64,000 nt of DNA from the NCBI GenBank assembly GCA_016720855.1, contig JADKJU010000002.1, forward strand, positions 744,001 to 808,000, in the 5' to 3' direction. The position numbers and the translations under genes are program-made. Position 1 is the stretch's first letter, and the number at the start of each line of letters is the position of its first letter. This DNA is from Betaproteobacteria bacterium. GTDB taxonomy: Bacteria > Pseudomonadota > Gammaproteobacteria > Burkholderiales > Usitatibacteraceae. This document shows, piece after piece, positions 16,761 to 26,205 of the stretch. The notes under the pieces are model-generated. The model saw only the letters and a list, made by a program, of their open reading frames with translations, ran no database searches and was not told where the DNA came from.

Positions 16761-16820
16761 GATAATAAATTCCGGCGATGATAATAAATTTCGCTATAAT
16801 TTGCAGGGATGTAAATTATT
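16761..16820 (+). promoter_or_regulatory. AT-rich regulatory region before the RpiR regulator
   Basis: Within GC-rich DNA a short AT-rich island holds two direct copies of GATAATAAATT (16761-16771 and 16780-16790, 19 bases apart), a perfect -10 box TATAAT (16795-16800) and GTAAATTATT (16811-16820), which is partly the inverse of the direct repeats. The -35 position has no consensus (CCGGCG). The layout suits a promoter controlled by the adjacent RpiR-type regulator, with binding sites around the start of transcription. The -10 and repeats are seen; the operator role is inferred. Confidence 0.55.
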
Positions 16821-16866
16821 GTTCATTCTCCGGCTTCGGCGGCCGCCCCGCCTTCCCGGCAAACCC

Positions 16867-17826
16867 ATGACGAAATCGCCCCGCAATCCCGCGATGGCCC
16901 AGCGCATCGCACGCGTGCTGCCTGCGCTGACCCGTTCGCACCGGAGGATCGCCGACTACGTGCTGGCGCATCCGCTGCAGGCAGCCACGATGCCCATCGA
17001 CGAGCTGGCCTCCACGGTCGGGGTCTCGGTGGCCACCGCGAATCGCTTCGCAAGGGCCCTCGAATTCGAGGGCTACTCCCAGTTCCGGGCGGCGCTGGTG
17101 CTGGGCTTCGAGTCCACGCTCGCTCCGGTTGAGCGGCTGCGCAGCAAGGTCGAGCGTCCCGCCTCGGTCTGCGACGTGTTCGCGGCCGCCCTCGCGGAAG
17201 CGGGAAACAACATCGACCTTACGCAGCGGTCCCTCGATGCCGGCAGCTGCGAGCAGGCGGTGAACGCGATCCTCGGCGCGAAGCGCATCTACATCGTGGG
17301 GTTCGGCAGCAGTGCCTGGCTGGGCGGGCTGCTGCAACGCTACCTGGACCGATATCACGACAACGTCCAGCTGCTGGCAAGCGTCGAAGGGTCCTCCCAT
17401 GGCGCGCGCATCCTGACACGCCTCACCCCCGCCGACCTGCTGATCGCCATCGCGTATCCCCGCTATTTTTCCGACACCGTCCTGCTGGCGCGGCGCGCGC
17501 GCGAAGCCGGGGTGCCCATCCTCGCCCTCACCGATCGCGTGGCCTCCCCGCTGGCTCCGCTGGCGACGATCGCGCTCTACGCCCACACCGACAGCCAGTA
17601 CTTCGCCAACTCCGAGGCCAGCGTGCTGGCCCTCATAGAAGCGCTGGCCAGCGCCGTGTCGCACCACCGCAAGGGCTCGGTCCTGGCAGCCGCGCAGCTC
17701 GCCGAGTCGGTGCTACCCTGGCTCCACGGCAAGCATGCGAGCCGCCCCTCGACACCGCCGCGGAGCCCTTCAACCGCGCCCCGGGCCACCCTGGTGCGTT
17801 CGAAATCACGAAAGGCCAGACGTTGA
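16867..17826 (+). CDS. MurR/RpiR-family transcriptional regulator
   Basis: This 319-residue regulator has an N-terminal RpiR helix-turn-helix domain (about 10-85, with RIADYVLAHP and the recognition region STVGVSVATANRFARALEFE). A SIS domain follows (about 125-260, with YIVGFGSSAWLGGLLQRYLD), which in this family binds phosphosugars or other small ligands. A basic, disordered tail follows. It precedes a peptide-scavenging operon and its stop overlaps the TTG start of the isoaspartyl peptidase gene, so it is the likely operon regulator. An AT-rich repeat region upstream is a candidate autoregulatory site. The ligand is unknown. Confidence 0.9.
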   Translation: MTKSPRNPAMAQRIARVLPALTRSHRRIADYVLAHPLQAATMPIDELASTVGVSVATANRFARALEFEGYSQFRAALVLGFESTLAPVERLRSKVERPASVCDVFAAALAEAGNNIDLTQRSLDAGSCEQAVNAILGAKRIYIVGFGSSAWLGGLLQRYLDRYHDNVQLLASVEGSSHGARILTRLTPADLLIAIAYPRYFSDTVLLARRAREAGVPILALTDRVASPLAPLATIALYAHTDSQYFANSEASVLALIEALASAVSHHRKGSVLAAAQLAESVLPWLHGKHASRPSTPPRSPSTAPRATLVRSKSRKARR

Positions 17827-18806
17827 ACGCAACCCGCCCTGTGCCGGTCATCGCCATCCATGGCGGAGCCGGCGTACTGAACCGCGCCAGCATCTCCCCC
17901 GACCGGGAGGCGGCGTACCACGCGGCCTTGAACGACATCCTCGCCGCCTCGCAGCACCTGCTCGCCGACGGCGCAGCCGCGCTCGACGCGGTGAGCCTGG
18001 CCGTGGACATGCTGGAGGACTGCCCGCTTTTCAACGCCGGCGTCGGCGCCGTGTTCACGAGCGCCGAAACCCACGAACTGGACGCGGCGATCATGGACGG
18101 CGCAACCCTGCGCGCCGGTGCCGTGGCCTGCGTGAGCCGCATCCGCCGCCCGCTGCGGGCCGCGCGCGCGGTGATGGAGCGCAGCGAGCATGTGCTGATG
18201 GTGGGCGCGGGGGCGGAAGCCTTCGCCGCATCGCTCGGTTTCGAGATGGTTTCGCCCGACTACTTCTCGACCGAGGCCCGTCGCGAGCAACTGCATCGCG
18301 CCATCGCGGCGGGGACGACCGCATTGGACCATGACGCAGAGGCCGCCACCTTCCCCAGCTTCGGTGGGGCCGCGCCCCTGGACGAGTCGCGAAAGCTCGG
18401 CACGGTCGGTGCCGTGGCCCTGGACGTAAACGGGAACCTTGCTGCCGCCACCTCCACGGGCGGGGTGACCAACAAGCGCCCGGGCCGGGTCGGCGACTGC
18501 CCCGTGATCGGCGCGGGGACCTATGCCGACAACCGCACGGCGGCGATCTCCTGCACGGGCGCCGGGGAGATGTTCATCCGCGTCGCGGCGGCGCACGACA
18601 TCTGCGCTCGCATGGCCTACAAGGGGCAGTCCCTCGACGAGGCCGCCCGCGAGGTGGTGCTGAAGATCCTGCCGCCGATCCACGGTCGCGGCGGCCTGGT
18701 CGCCGTCGATGCGCGCGGCAACGTGAGCATGCCCTTCAACACCGAAGGCATGTATCGTGGTCACGCCCGCGTGGGCGAGGCGCCGAAGACGGCCATCTTC
18801 CGCTGA
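17823..18806 (+). CDS. iaaA: Isoaspartyl peptidase / L-asparaginase (Ntn hydrolase)
   Basis: This 327-residue plant-type asparaginase removes N-terminal isoaspartyl residues from dipeptides. It opens with PVIAIHGGAG and has NAGVGAVFTS. The self-cleavage site falls before Thr194 in LGTVGAVALD, the N-terminal nucleophile of the mature beta subunit, followed by TSTGGVTNKRPGRVGD. The TTG start at 17823 overlaps the regulator's stop and has AAAGG upstream. As in E. coli it precedes a gsiABCD-type importer, giving import plus cytoplasmic cleavage of peptides. Confidence 0.94.
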   Translation: MNATRPVPVIAIHGGAGVLNRASISPDREAAYHAALNDILAASQHLLADGAAALDAVSLAVDMLEDCPLFNAGVGAVFTSAETHELDAAIMDGATLRAGAVACVSRIRRPLRAARAVMERSEHVLMVGAGAEAFAASLGFEMVSPDYFSTEARREQLHRAIAAGTTALDHDAEAATFPSFGGAAPLDESRKLGTVGAVALDVNGNLAAATSTGGVTNKRPGRVGDCPVIGAGTYADNRTAAISCTGAGEMFIRVAAAHDICARMAYKGQSLDEAAREVVLKILPPIHGRGGLVAVDARGNVSMPFNTEGMYRGHARVGEAPKTAIFR

Positions 18807-18846
18807 TCGCCACCCTGCCAACCGCAAACGACCCGGCGCCCCGCCC

Positions 18847-20739
18847 ATGAATGCCGTCGTAGCCGACCCCATCAAGACCAGCGTCCTGCCCGAGGCCCGG
18901 GTCGTGCAGGTCGATGGCCTGTCGGTGCGTTTCGCCACTTCCGAGCGCATCGTGGATGCCGTGCGCGGAGTCTCCTTCCACGTCGATCGCCAGGAAACGC
19001 TCGCGATCGTCGGGGAGTCCGGATCGGGCAAGTCGGTGACCGCGCTGGCGCTGATGCGGCTGGTGGAACACGGCGGCGGCCGCATCATCGGCGGCCAGAT
19101 GACGTTCCGCCGCCGCCGCGGCGAAGTGCTGGAGCTGTCCGGCGCGCGCGAGTCGACGATGCGCAGCATCCGCGGCGCCGACATCGCGATGATCTTCCAG
19201 GAGCCCATGACCTCGCTCAACCCGGTATTCACCGCCGGGGACCAGATCGCCGAGTCGATCCGCGAGCACCAGGGCAAGGAGGCCGGCGCCGCCCGTGCCG
19301 AGGCCCTGCGCATGCTGGAGCTGGTTCGCATCCCCGAGGCGAGGAACGTCCTGGACCGCTATCCGCACCAGCTCTCCGGCGGCATGCGCCAGCGGGTGAT
19401 GATCGCCATGGCGCTCTCGTGCAAGCCATCGCTGCTGATCGCCGACGAGCCGACGACGGCCCTCGACGTGACCATCCAGGCGCAGATCCTGCAGCTGATA
19501 CGCTCGCTGCAGGAAGAGATGCACATGGGCGTGATCTTCATCACGCACGACATGGGCGTGGTGGCCGAGGTGGCCGATCGCGTGCTGGTGATGTACCGCG
19601 GGGACAAGGTCGAGGAGGGCGCCTCCGAGGAGGTGTTCGCGCGGCCGCGGCATCCCTACACGCGCGCCCTGCTCTCCGCGGTGCCGCGCCTGGGGGCGAT
19701 GCAGGGCAGCGACCTGCCGCGCAAGTTCGAACTGCTGCGCCCAGACGAGGCGGGCGCCCCCGCGCCCGAGCCGCCCTGCCCGCAGGACACCGTGCGTGCC
19801 GGGGCCGCCCCCATCCTGCGGGTGCAGGACCTGGTGACCCGCTTCGACGTGCGCAGCGGCCTGCTGGGGCGCGTCCGGCGCCGCGTGCATGCGGTGGAGC
19901 GAGTGAGCTTCGACCTGCGGCCCGGAGAGACGCTGGCCCTCGTCGGCGAATCCGGCTGCGGCAAGTCCACCACGGGGCGCTCCCTGCTGCGCCTCGTCGA
20001 CAGCCAATCGGGCGTCATCGAGTTCGGCGGGCAGAACATCCGCGAACTGCCGACGGACACGCTGCAGGGCCTGCGCCGCAACATCCAGTTCATCTTCCAG
20101 GACCCGTACGCCTCGCTGGACCCGCGCCTCACCGTGGGCTTCTCCATCATGGAGCCGTTGCTGGTGCACCGGATCTCCAGCGGCGCCGAGGCGAAGGCGC
20201 GCGTGGACTGGCTGCTCGAGAAGGTGGGACTTCCCGCCGAGTGCGCCCAGCGCTATCCGCACGAGTTCTCCGGCGGGCAGCGCCAGCGCATCGCCATCGC
20301 CCGCGCCCTGGCCCTGAACCCCAAGGTCGTGGTGGCCGACGAGTCGGTGTCGGCGCTGGACGTGTCCATCCAGGCGCAGATCGTGAACCTGATGATGGAC
20401 CTGCAGCGCGAGCTCGGGGTCGCCTACCTGTTCATCTCGCACGACATGGCCGTGGTCGAGCGCGTGAGCCACCGTGTGGCCGTGATGTTCCTGGGCCAGA
20501 TCGTCGAGATCGGTCCGCGCCGCGCCGTCTTCGAGGACCCGCGTCACCCCTATACCCGCAAGCTCATGGAGGCCGTGCCCGTCGCCGATCCCACGCGCCG
20601 GCGCCGCCACCGCGAGCTCCTGTCGGACGAGATTCCCAGCCCCATCCGCAGCGTCGGCGACGAGCCCGTCGTTGCCCCGCTCGTGGAAGTCGCCCCCGGC
20701 CACTTCGTCGCCGAGCACCGCATCGCCGGCGTCTATTGA
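18847..20739 (+). CDS. gsiA: Dipeptide/glutathione ABC importer, double ATPase GsiA-like
   Basis: This 630-residue protein carries two complete ABC ATPase domains. The first has Walker A GESGSGKS, signature LSGGMRQRV and Walker B LLIADEPTTALD. The second has GESGCGKST, FSGGQRQRI and VVADESVSALD. A link of about 40 residues joins them. Both carry the oligopeptide-type C-terminal sequence with HPYTRALLSAVP or HPYTRKLMEAVP. It powers the GsiC/GsiD permease. The fused form and gene order match E. coli gsiA, but the substrate may be other peptides rather than glutathione. It starts 40 bases after iaaA. Confidence 0.93.
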   Translation: MNAVVADPIKTSVLPEARVVQVDGLSVRFATSERIVDAVRGVSFHVDRQETLAIVGESGSGKSVTALALMRLVEHGGGRIIGGQMTFRRRRGEVLELSGARESTMRSIRGADIAMIFQEPMTSLNPVFTAGDQIAESIREHQGKEAGAARAEALRMLELVRIPEARNVLDRYPHQLSGGMRQRVMIAMALSCKPSLLIADEPTTALDVTIQAQILQLIRSLQEEMHMGVIFITHDMGVVAEVADRVLVMYRGDKVEEGASEEVFARPRHPYTRALLSAVPRLGAMQGSDLPRKFELLRPDEAGAPAPEPPCPQDTVRAGAAPILRVQDLVTRFDVRSGLLGRVRRRVHAVERVSFDLRPGETLALVGESGCGKSTTGRSLLRLVDSQSGVIEFGGQNIRELPTDTLQGLRRNIQFIFQDPYASLDPRLTVGFSIMEPLLVHRISSGAEAKARVDWLLEKVGLPAECAQRYPHEFSGGQRQRIAIARALALNPKVVVADESVSALDVSIQAQIVNLMMDLQRELGVAYLFISHDMAVVERVSHRVAVMFLGQIVEIGPRRAVFEDPRHPYTRKLMEAVPVADPTRRRRHRELLSDEIPSPIRSVGDEPVVAPLVEVAPGHFVAEHRIAGVY

Positions 20740-20772
20740 CCCTTTTCCCCGCCCCCCAGAAGGAGCCCCGCC

Positions 20773-22332
20773 ATGAAGAGACAGACACCCACCTCCCGCT
20801 GCCGCGCCACGGCAGCCGGCATCCTGACCCTGATCGCCCTTGCGGCGCAGCCGTCCTTCGCCTCGACCGACGTGGTGCTGGCCATCGGCGGGCAGCCCGA
20901 CTCGCTGGATCCGTACAACACCAACACCACGCTTACGCAGGCCCTGCTCAAGAACTTCTACCAGGGGCTCTTCGGCTTCGACAAGGACCTGAAGATCCAG
21001 AATGTGCTCGCGGAAAGCTATACCGTCTCGAAGGACGGGCTCACCTACGACTTCAAGCTGCGCCCGGGCGTGAAGTTCCACGACGGCTCGCCGTTCAATG
21101 CCGAGGCGGTCAAGGCGACCCTCGATCGCGCGGCGAACCCCGAGAACAAGCTCGCGCGCCACACGCAGTTCAACCGCGTTGCCAAGGTCGAGGCGACCGC
21201 GCCCCTCGCGGTGCGCGTCACCCTGAAGGAGCCGTTCGCGCCGTTCATCAACTCGCTGGCGCACCCCTCCGCGGGGATGATCTCCGCCGAGGCGCTGAAG
21301 AAGTACGGCAACAAGGACATCGCCTTCAACCCGGTGGGGACGGGCCCGTTCGTGTTCGTCGAGTGGAAGCAGACGGACTTCGTGAAGATGAAGAAGTTCG
21401 ACGGCTACTGGAGGAAGGGATATCCCAAGGTCGACAACGTCACCTGGAAGCCGGTGCTGGAGAACAACACGCGCGCCGCGATGCTGCAGACGGGCGAGGC
21501 GGACTTCGCCTTCCCGCTGCCCTACGAGCAGGCCGCCGACCTGCGGAAGAACGCGAAGCTGAACGTCACGGTGGGCCCGTCGATCATCACGCGCTACGTG
21601 AGCTTCAACATGCTGCACAAGCCCTTCGACGACCTGCGCGTGCGCCAGGCGATCAACTACGCCATCAACAAGGAAGCGATCGCCAAGGTGGCCTTCGGCG
21701 GGTTCGCCTTTCCGGCCGAAGGCGTGGTGCCGCAGGGCGTGCGCTATGCGCACAAGATGGCGCCCTGGCCCCATGATCCGAAGAAGGCGCGCGAGCTGCT
21801 GAAGGAGGCGGGCTATCCCAACGGCTTCGAGTCCGTCCTGTGGAGCGCGTACACGACGACCACCGCCCAGAAGGCCATCCAGGTCCTGCAGCAGCAGCTC
21901 GCGCAGGTCGGCATCAAGGTTTCCGTGCAGGCCCTGGAGCCCGGGCAGCGCACGGAGTGGGTGCAGGCGGCGCCGGACCCGAAGACCGCCCGGGTGCGCA
22001 TGTACTACGCCGGCTGGTCCTCCTCGACGGGCGAGGCCGATTGGGCGCTGCGCCCGCTGCTCGCCACGGAATCCTGGCCGCCGAAGAGCAACAACACGGC
22101 GTATTACAGCAGCCCGATCGTCGATGGCGCCATCGCGGCCGCGCTCAAGTCCGTTGACGAGAACGAGAAGACGGCCCTCTACAGCAAGGCCCAGGAGCAG
22201 ATCATGAAGGACCTGCCGTGGGCGCCCCTGGTGACGGAGCAGAGCATCTACGCCACCAGCAAGCGGATCAGCGGAATCCACGCCATGCCGGACGGCAACA
22301 TCAACATGGACGAGATCGCCGTCGTCAAGTAA
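20773..22332 (+). CDS. gsiB: Peptide-binding periplasmic protein GsiB-like
   Basis: This 519-residue family 5 solute-binding protein has a signal peptide (about 1-32, ending PSFAS). The mature start VVLAIGGQPDSLDPYNTN and the later GLTYDFKLRPGVKFHDGSPF are hallmarks of DppA/OppA/GsiB. It captures peptides in the periplasm for GsiCD. GGAG lies before the ATG. No lipobox is present, so it is soluble. It sits between gsiA and gsiC, as in the E. coli operon. Confidence 0.94.
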   Translation: MKRQTPTSRCRATAAGILTLIALAAQPSFASTDVVLAIGGQPDSLDPYNTNTTLTQALLKNFYQGLFGFDKDLKIQNVLAESYTVSKDGLTYDFKLRPGVKFHDGSPFNAEAVKATLDRAANPENKLARHTQFNRVAKVEATAPLAVRVTLKEPFAPFINSLAHPSAGMISAEALKKYGNKDIAFNPVGTGPFVFVEWKQTDFVKMKKFDGYWRKGYPKVDNVTWKPVLENNTRAAMLQTGEADFAFPLPYEQAADLRKNAKLNVTVGPSIITRYVSFNMLHKPFDDLRVRQAINYAINKEAIAKVAFGGFAFPAEGVVPQGVRYAHKMAPWPHDPKKARELLKEAGYPNGFESVLWSAYTTTTAQKAIQVLQQQLAQVGIKVSVQALEPGQRTEWVQAAPDPKTARVRMYYAGWSSSTGEADWALRPLLATESWPPKSNNTAYYSSPIVDGAIAAALKSVDENEKTALYSKAQEQIMKDLPWAPLVTEQSIYATSKRISGIHAMPDGNINMDEIAVVK

Positions 22333-22397
22333 ACGTCCGAACGAAGCCCTGCGCGCGCCTGCCCCGGCCGGCGCGCGCAATCCAACCTCCCCCTGCC

Positions 22398-23318
22398 ATG
22401 TTCAACTACTTCATCAAGCGGCTCATGGGACTCACGCCGACGCTGCTCATCGTCGCCGTGCTGGTTTTCCTGTTCGTCCACATGCTGCCGGGCGACCCGG
22501 CGCTGCTGGCCGCCGGGCAGGATGCGGACCAGGCGACGGTCGAGCTGGTGCGCCAGGACCTGGGCCTCGACAAGCCGCTGCCGGAGCAGTTCGCCGCCTT
22601 CTTCGTGAACATGGTCAAGGGCGACCTGGGCAGGTCGCTGCGCACACGCCGCCCGGTGGCCACCGAGATCTCGGAGCGCTTCCTGGCGACCTTCACGCTC
22701 ACGCTGTCGAGCATGGCGTGGGCGGTGACCTTCGGCATGTCGATCGGCGTGGCCTCGGCGGTCTTCCGCAACCGATGGCCCGACCGCGGCGGCATGACGC
22801 TCGCCGTCTCCGGCATCTCGTTTCCGTCTTTCGCCCTCGGCATGCTGCTGATGCAGGTCTTCTCGGTGAAGCTGGGCTGGCTGCCCACCGTCGGCGCCGA
22901 CACCTGGAAGCACTACATCCTGCCGTCGCTCACGCTGGGCGCCGCCGTGGCCGCCGTGATGGCGCGATTCACGCGGGCGTCGCTCGTCGAGGTGATCCAG
23001 GAGGATTACGTCCGCACGGCGCGCGCCAAGGGCCTGCGCGAGAGGGTCGTCATCCTGCGGCACGCGCTGCGCAATGCCCTCATTCCCGTGGTCACGATGA
23101 TGGGCCTGCAGTTCGGTTTCCTGCTGGGCGGCTCGATCGTCGTCGAGTCCGTCTTCAACTGGCCGGGGCTGGGGCGGCTGCTCGTGGATTCCGTGAACAG
23201 CCGCGACTACCCGGTCATCCAGGCGCTGGTGCTGCTCTTCTCGCTGGAATTCATCCTCATCAACCTGGCCGTGGACCTGGTCTACGGGCTCATCAATCCC
23301 ACCATCCGCTACAGGTGA
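22398..23318 (+). CDS. gsiC: Peptide ABC importer permease GsiC-like
   Basis: This 306-residue DppB-type permease has the N-terminal helix RLMGLTPTLLIVAVLVFLFVH, then MLPGDPA, a periplasmic segment and five further helices. The EAA loop RTARAKGLRERVVILRHALRNA contacts the ATPase, and FNWPGLGRLLVDSVNSRDYPV follows. It pairs with GsiD to form the channel. The start of gsiD lies seven bases after its stop. Confidence 0.94.
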   Translation: MFNYFIKRLMGLTPTLLIVAVLVFLFVHMLPGDPALLAAGQDADQATVELVRQDLGLDKPLPEQFAAFFVNMVKGDLGRSLRTRRPVATEISERFLATFTLTLSSMAWAVTFGMSIGVASAVFRNRWPDRGGMTLAVSGISFPSFALGMLLMQVFSVKLGWLPTVGADTWKHYILPSLTLGAAVAAVMARFTRASLVEVIQEDYVRTARAKGLRERVVILRHALRNALIPVVTMMGLQFGFLLGGSIVVESVFNWPGLGRLLVDSVNSRDYPVIQALVLLFSLEFILINLAVDLVYGLINPTIRYR

Positions 23319-23325
23319 GGCGACG

Positions 23326-24234
23326 ATGACTGCGACCGCGGGCAACGACACTGTCACGACGACCGCCATCGCGGCGTCCACGGCCGTGCGCACGCCGTGG
23401 AGCGAGTTCTGGCGCAAGTTCAAGAAGCAGCCCGTGGCGATGGGAGCGCTCGCCTTCGTGGTGCTGCTCGTGCTGCTCGCGGTCTTCGCGCCGCTCATCG
23501 CCCCGTACGACGCCGAGAACTTCTTCGACTACGACCGCCTCAATTCGCCTCCATCGGCCGCGCACTGGCTCGGCGTGGACCCGCTCGGGCGAGACATCCT
23601 CAGCCGCATCCTGATGGGGTCGCGCATCTCGCTGGCGGCCGGCTTCTTCTCGGTGGTGCTGGGCGGGCTCGCAGGCACGACGCTCGGGCTGCTCGCCGGC
23701 TACTACGAGGGCTGGTGGGACCGCATCGTCATGCGCATCTCGGACGTTCTCTTCGCCTTCCCCGGCATCCTGCTCGCGCTGGGCGTGGTGGCGATCCTGG
23801 GCAGCAGCATGGTGAACGTGGTGGTGGCGGTGTCGGTGTTCAGCGTGCCCGCCTTCGCGCGCCTCGTGCGCGGCAACACGCTCGCCCTCAAGCACATGAC
23901 CTACGTCGAGGCAGCGCGAAGCATCGGCGCCTCCAACTGGACCATCGTCGTGCGCCACATCCTGCCGGGCACGATCTCCTCGATCGTCGTGTACTTCACC
24001 ATGCGGCTGGGCACCTCCATCATCACCGCGGCGAGCCTGTCGTTCCTGGGGATGGGCGCGCAGCCGCCCACGCCCGAGTGGGGCGCCATGCTCAACGAGG
24101 CGCGCGCCGACATGGTCAACGCCCCGCACGTGGCCCTCTTCCCCAGCCTCGCGATCTTCCTCACGGTGCTGGCCTTCAACCTCCTGGGCGACGGCCTGCG
24201 CGATGCCCTCGACCCGAAGATCGACCGCCAGTAG
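23326..24234 (+). CDS. gsiD: Peptide ABC importer permease GsiD-like
   Basis: This 302-residue DppC-type permease has an N-terminal cytoplasmic extension, a first helix at about 45-65, the sequence WLGVDPLGRDILSRILMGSR, and five more helices. The ATPase-contacting loop is YVEAARSIGASNWTIVVRH, and LGMGAQPPTPEWGAML follows near the end. It forms a heterodimer with GsiC. The P1-peptidase gene follows after 12 bases. Confidence 0.94.
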   Translation: MTATAGNDTVTTTAIAASTAVRTPWSEFWRKFKKQPVAMGALAFVVLLVLLAVFAPLIAPYDAENFFDYDRLNSPPSAAHWLGVDPLGRDILSRILMGSRISLAAGFFSVVLGGLAGTTLGLLAGYYEGWWDRIVMRISDVLFAFPGILLALGVVAILGSSMVNVVVAVSVFSVPAFARLVRGNTLALKHMTYVEAARSIGASNWTIVVRHILPGTISSIVVYFTMRLGTSIITAASLSFLGMGAQPPTPEWGAMLNEARADMVNAPHVALFPSLAIFLTVLAFNLLGDGLRDALDPKIDRQ

Positions 24235-24246
24235 GGCTGCCCGGCC

Positions 24247-25341
24247 ATGATCGCCCGCGAGCGCCTTCCGCGGATCGGCATCCTGCCCTCGGGCGGACGC
24301 GATGCCATCACCGACGTGGCCGGCGTGACCGTGGGCCACTGCACCCTCGACGAGGGCGAGGTGCAGACGGGCGTTACGGTGATCCGGCCCCACGCCGGAG
24401 ACCCGTTTCGCGACCGCGTGCCCGCCGCCGTCTCCGTGATCAACGGATTCGGCAAGAGCGTGGGGCTGATGCAGGTCGAGGAGCTGGGCGTTCTGGAAAC
24501 CCCGATCGCGCTGACCAACACCTTTTCCGTCGCGGCGGTGGCGCAGGCCCAGATCCGCCACTGCATCGCGGCCAACCCCGGCAGCGGACGGAACCTGCCC
24601 ACGGTGAATCCGCTCGTGTTCGAGTGCAACGACGGCTACCTGAACGACATCCAGCGCATGGCGGTCACGGCAGGCCACTACGACCGCGCGTGCGAGGGGG
24701 CGGGCATCGAGGTGGAGGAGGGCTCGGTCGGCGCCGGCCGCGGCATGTCGTGCTTCGGCGTGAAGGGCGGCATCGGGACGGCCTCGCGGCGCGTGGCGAC
24801 GCGCGGCGGCGGCGAGTTCACCGTCGGCACGCTCGTGCTGGCCAATTACGGCAGGACCGGGCAACTGGTGATGGCGGGACGCGCGATCGGAGACCGGCTT
24901 GCGGCATTGCTGGCCGGAAAAACCGCGCCGCCGCGCGAAGGGCCCGAGAAGGGCTCCATCATCATGCTCGTCGCCACCGATGCACCGCTCGACGCAAGAC
25001 AGCTCAGGCGGCTCGCGCTGCGCGCCGGCGCGGGACTGGCGCGCACGGGCTCGGTGTTCGGCCACGGCAGCGGCGACATCGCACTGGCCTTTTCCACCGC
25101 CTGCACCGTTCCGCAGGAAGCCGACAGGCCCATGCCCGCCCGGGCAATGCTTCACGACACCCTGCTGGACCTCTTGTTCCAGGCCGCGGCCGACGGCACC
25201 GAGCAGGCCATCGTTCACGCGCTGTGGCGCGCCTGCGCGGTGACCGGGCGCAACGGCCACCATCGGAGCGCCTTGTCCGACCTGCTGGCGGATTGGCCCC
25301 CGTTCCCCGAACCGACGACTTCTTCCGCGAGCCTTGCATGA
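24247..25341 (+). CDS. P1-family (S58, DmpA-type) aminopeptidase
   Basis: This 364-residue Ntn-type peptidase is related to DmpA (L-aminopeptidase / D-esterase) and the beta-peptidyl aminopeptidases. It opens with ITDVAGVTVGHCTL and contains NPLVFECNDGYLND. The autocleavage site is Gly-Ser in EKGSIIMLVATDAPL, giving Ser237 as the new N-terminal nucleophile. GSVFGHGSGDIALAFST follows. It would release N-terminal residues, possibly D- or beta-amino acids, from imported peptides. It overlaps the M55 peptidase gene by four bases (ATGA). Confidence 0.92.
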   Translation: MIARERLPRIGILPSGGRDAITDVAGVTVGHCTLDEGEVQTGVTVIRPHAGDPFRDRVPAAVSVINGFGKSVGLMQVEELGVLETPIALTNTFSVAAVAQAQIRHCIAANPGSGRNLPTVNPLVFECNDGYLNDIQRMAVTAGHYDRACEGAGIEVEEGSVGAGRGMSCFGVKGGIGTASRRVATRGGGEFTVGTLVLANYGRTGQLVMAGRAIGDRLAALLAGKTAPPREGPEKGSIIMLVATDAPLDARQLRRLALRAGAGLARTGSVFGHGSGDIALAFSTACTVPQEADRPMPARAMLHDTLLDLLFQAAADGTEQAIVHALWRACAVTGRNGHHRSALSDLLADWPPFPEPTTSSASLA

Positions 25342-26156
25342 AAATCCTGATCTCCACCGATATCGAAGGCGTGGCCGGCGTCTTCCACCCGGACCAGACG
25401 CGCCCCGGGAATCCGGAATACGAACGCGCACGGGTCCTCATGACGCATGAGGCCAACGCCGCCATCGCCGGCGCGTTCGATGCCGGCGCGGCGCAGGTCC
25501 TGGTGAACGATTCGCACGGCAACTTCCGCAACATGCCGCCGGACCTGCTCGACGCGCGCGCCCGGGCCGTGCAGGGCAAGCCGCGCTACCTGAGCATGAT
25601 GGCCGGCGTCGAAGAGGGCGTGGACGCGGTTTGCATGATCGGCTACCACTCGCGGGCGAAGGGACGCGGCATCCTCGCGCACACGATCAACGGCTTCGCC
25701 TTCGCGCGCGTGTTCTTCAACGACCGCGAGCTCGGCGAAGCCGGCATCTACGGGGCCCTCGCCGGCGAATACGGCGTGCCCGTGGTGATGGCGAGCGGAG
25801 ACGACGCCTTCGTCGAGGAGCACCGCCCCCTGTTCCCGCACGCGGTCTTCGTGGAGACCAAGCGCGCGACCGGAAACACCAGCGGGGTGAGCCTGTCGCC
25901 CGCGCAAGCCTGCGAGGCCATCCGCGCCGGCGTGGCGGTGGCGCTCGCGCAGGGCAAGGCGGCCAGCCCGTTCGTCATCGCGGGGCCCGTCGCCGTGCGC
26001 ATCCAGACGCAGACGCCGGCGCTGGCGGACCTCTTCTGCCAATGGCCCGTGCTCAAGCGGACGGGCGGTGACGAGGTCGCGTTCGGCGCCGCCACTGTGG
26101 AAGCCGCAGTGCGGATGGTGAACTGCCTTTCGGCCATGTCGGCCATGCTTCGCTAG
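25338..26156 (+). CDS. M55-family D-aminopeptidase (DppA-like)
   Basis: This 272-residue zinc peptidase of the Bacillus DppA family cleaves peptides with D-amino acid N-termini. The metal ligands are in place: Asp8 and Glu10 in STDIEGVAG, His60 in NDSHGN, His104 in GYHSRA and a Glu around 134 in ELGEAGIYGA. His115 in LAHTING matches the catalytic His of DppA. It is translated with the P1 peptidase (ATGA overlap). With the racemase-like protein next to it, this part of the operon points to D-amino-acid-containing peptides such as cell-wall fragments. Confidence 0.93.
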   Translation: MKILISTDIEGVAGVFHPDQTRPGNPEYERARVLMTHEANAAIAGAFDAGAAQVLVNDSHGNFRNMPPDLLDARARAVQGKPRYLSMMAGVEEGVDAVCMIGYHSRAKGRGILAHTINGFAFARVFFNDRELGEAGIYGALAGEYGVPVVMASGDDAFVEEHRPLFPHAVFVETKRATGNTSGVSLSPAQACEAIRAGVAVALAQGKAASPFVIAGPVAVRIQTQTPALADLFCQWPVLKRTGGDEVAFGAATVEAAVRMVNCLSAMSAMLR

Positions 26157-26205
26157 CCGCGCACGCCCTTTCCGGACTTCTTCGCGGAACCCGCAGGACA
26201 CGATC

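Noticed and set aside
18736..22380. A 1214-codon open frame on the minus strand opposite iaaA-gsiAB
   Set aside because: It mirrors the genes on the plus strand, is rich in His, Arg and Gly as expected from antisense GC-rich DNA, and shows no family motif or ribosome binding site.
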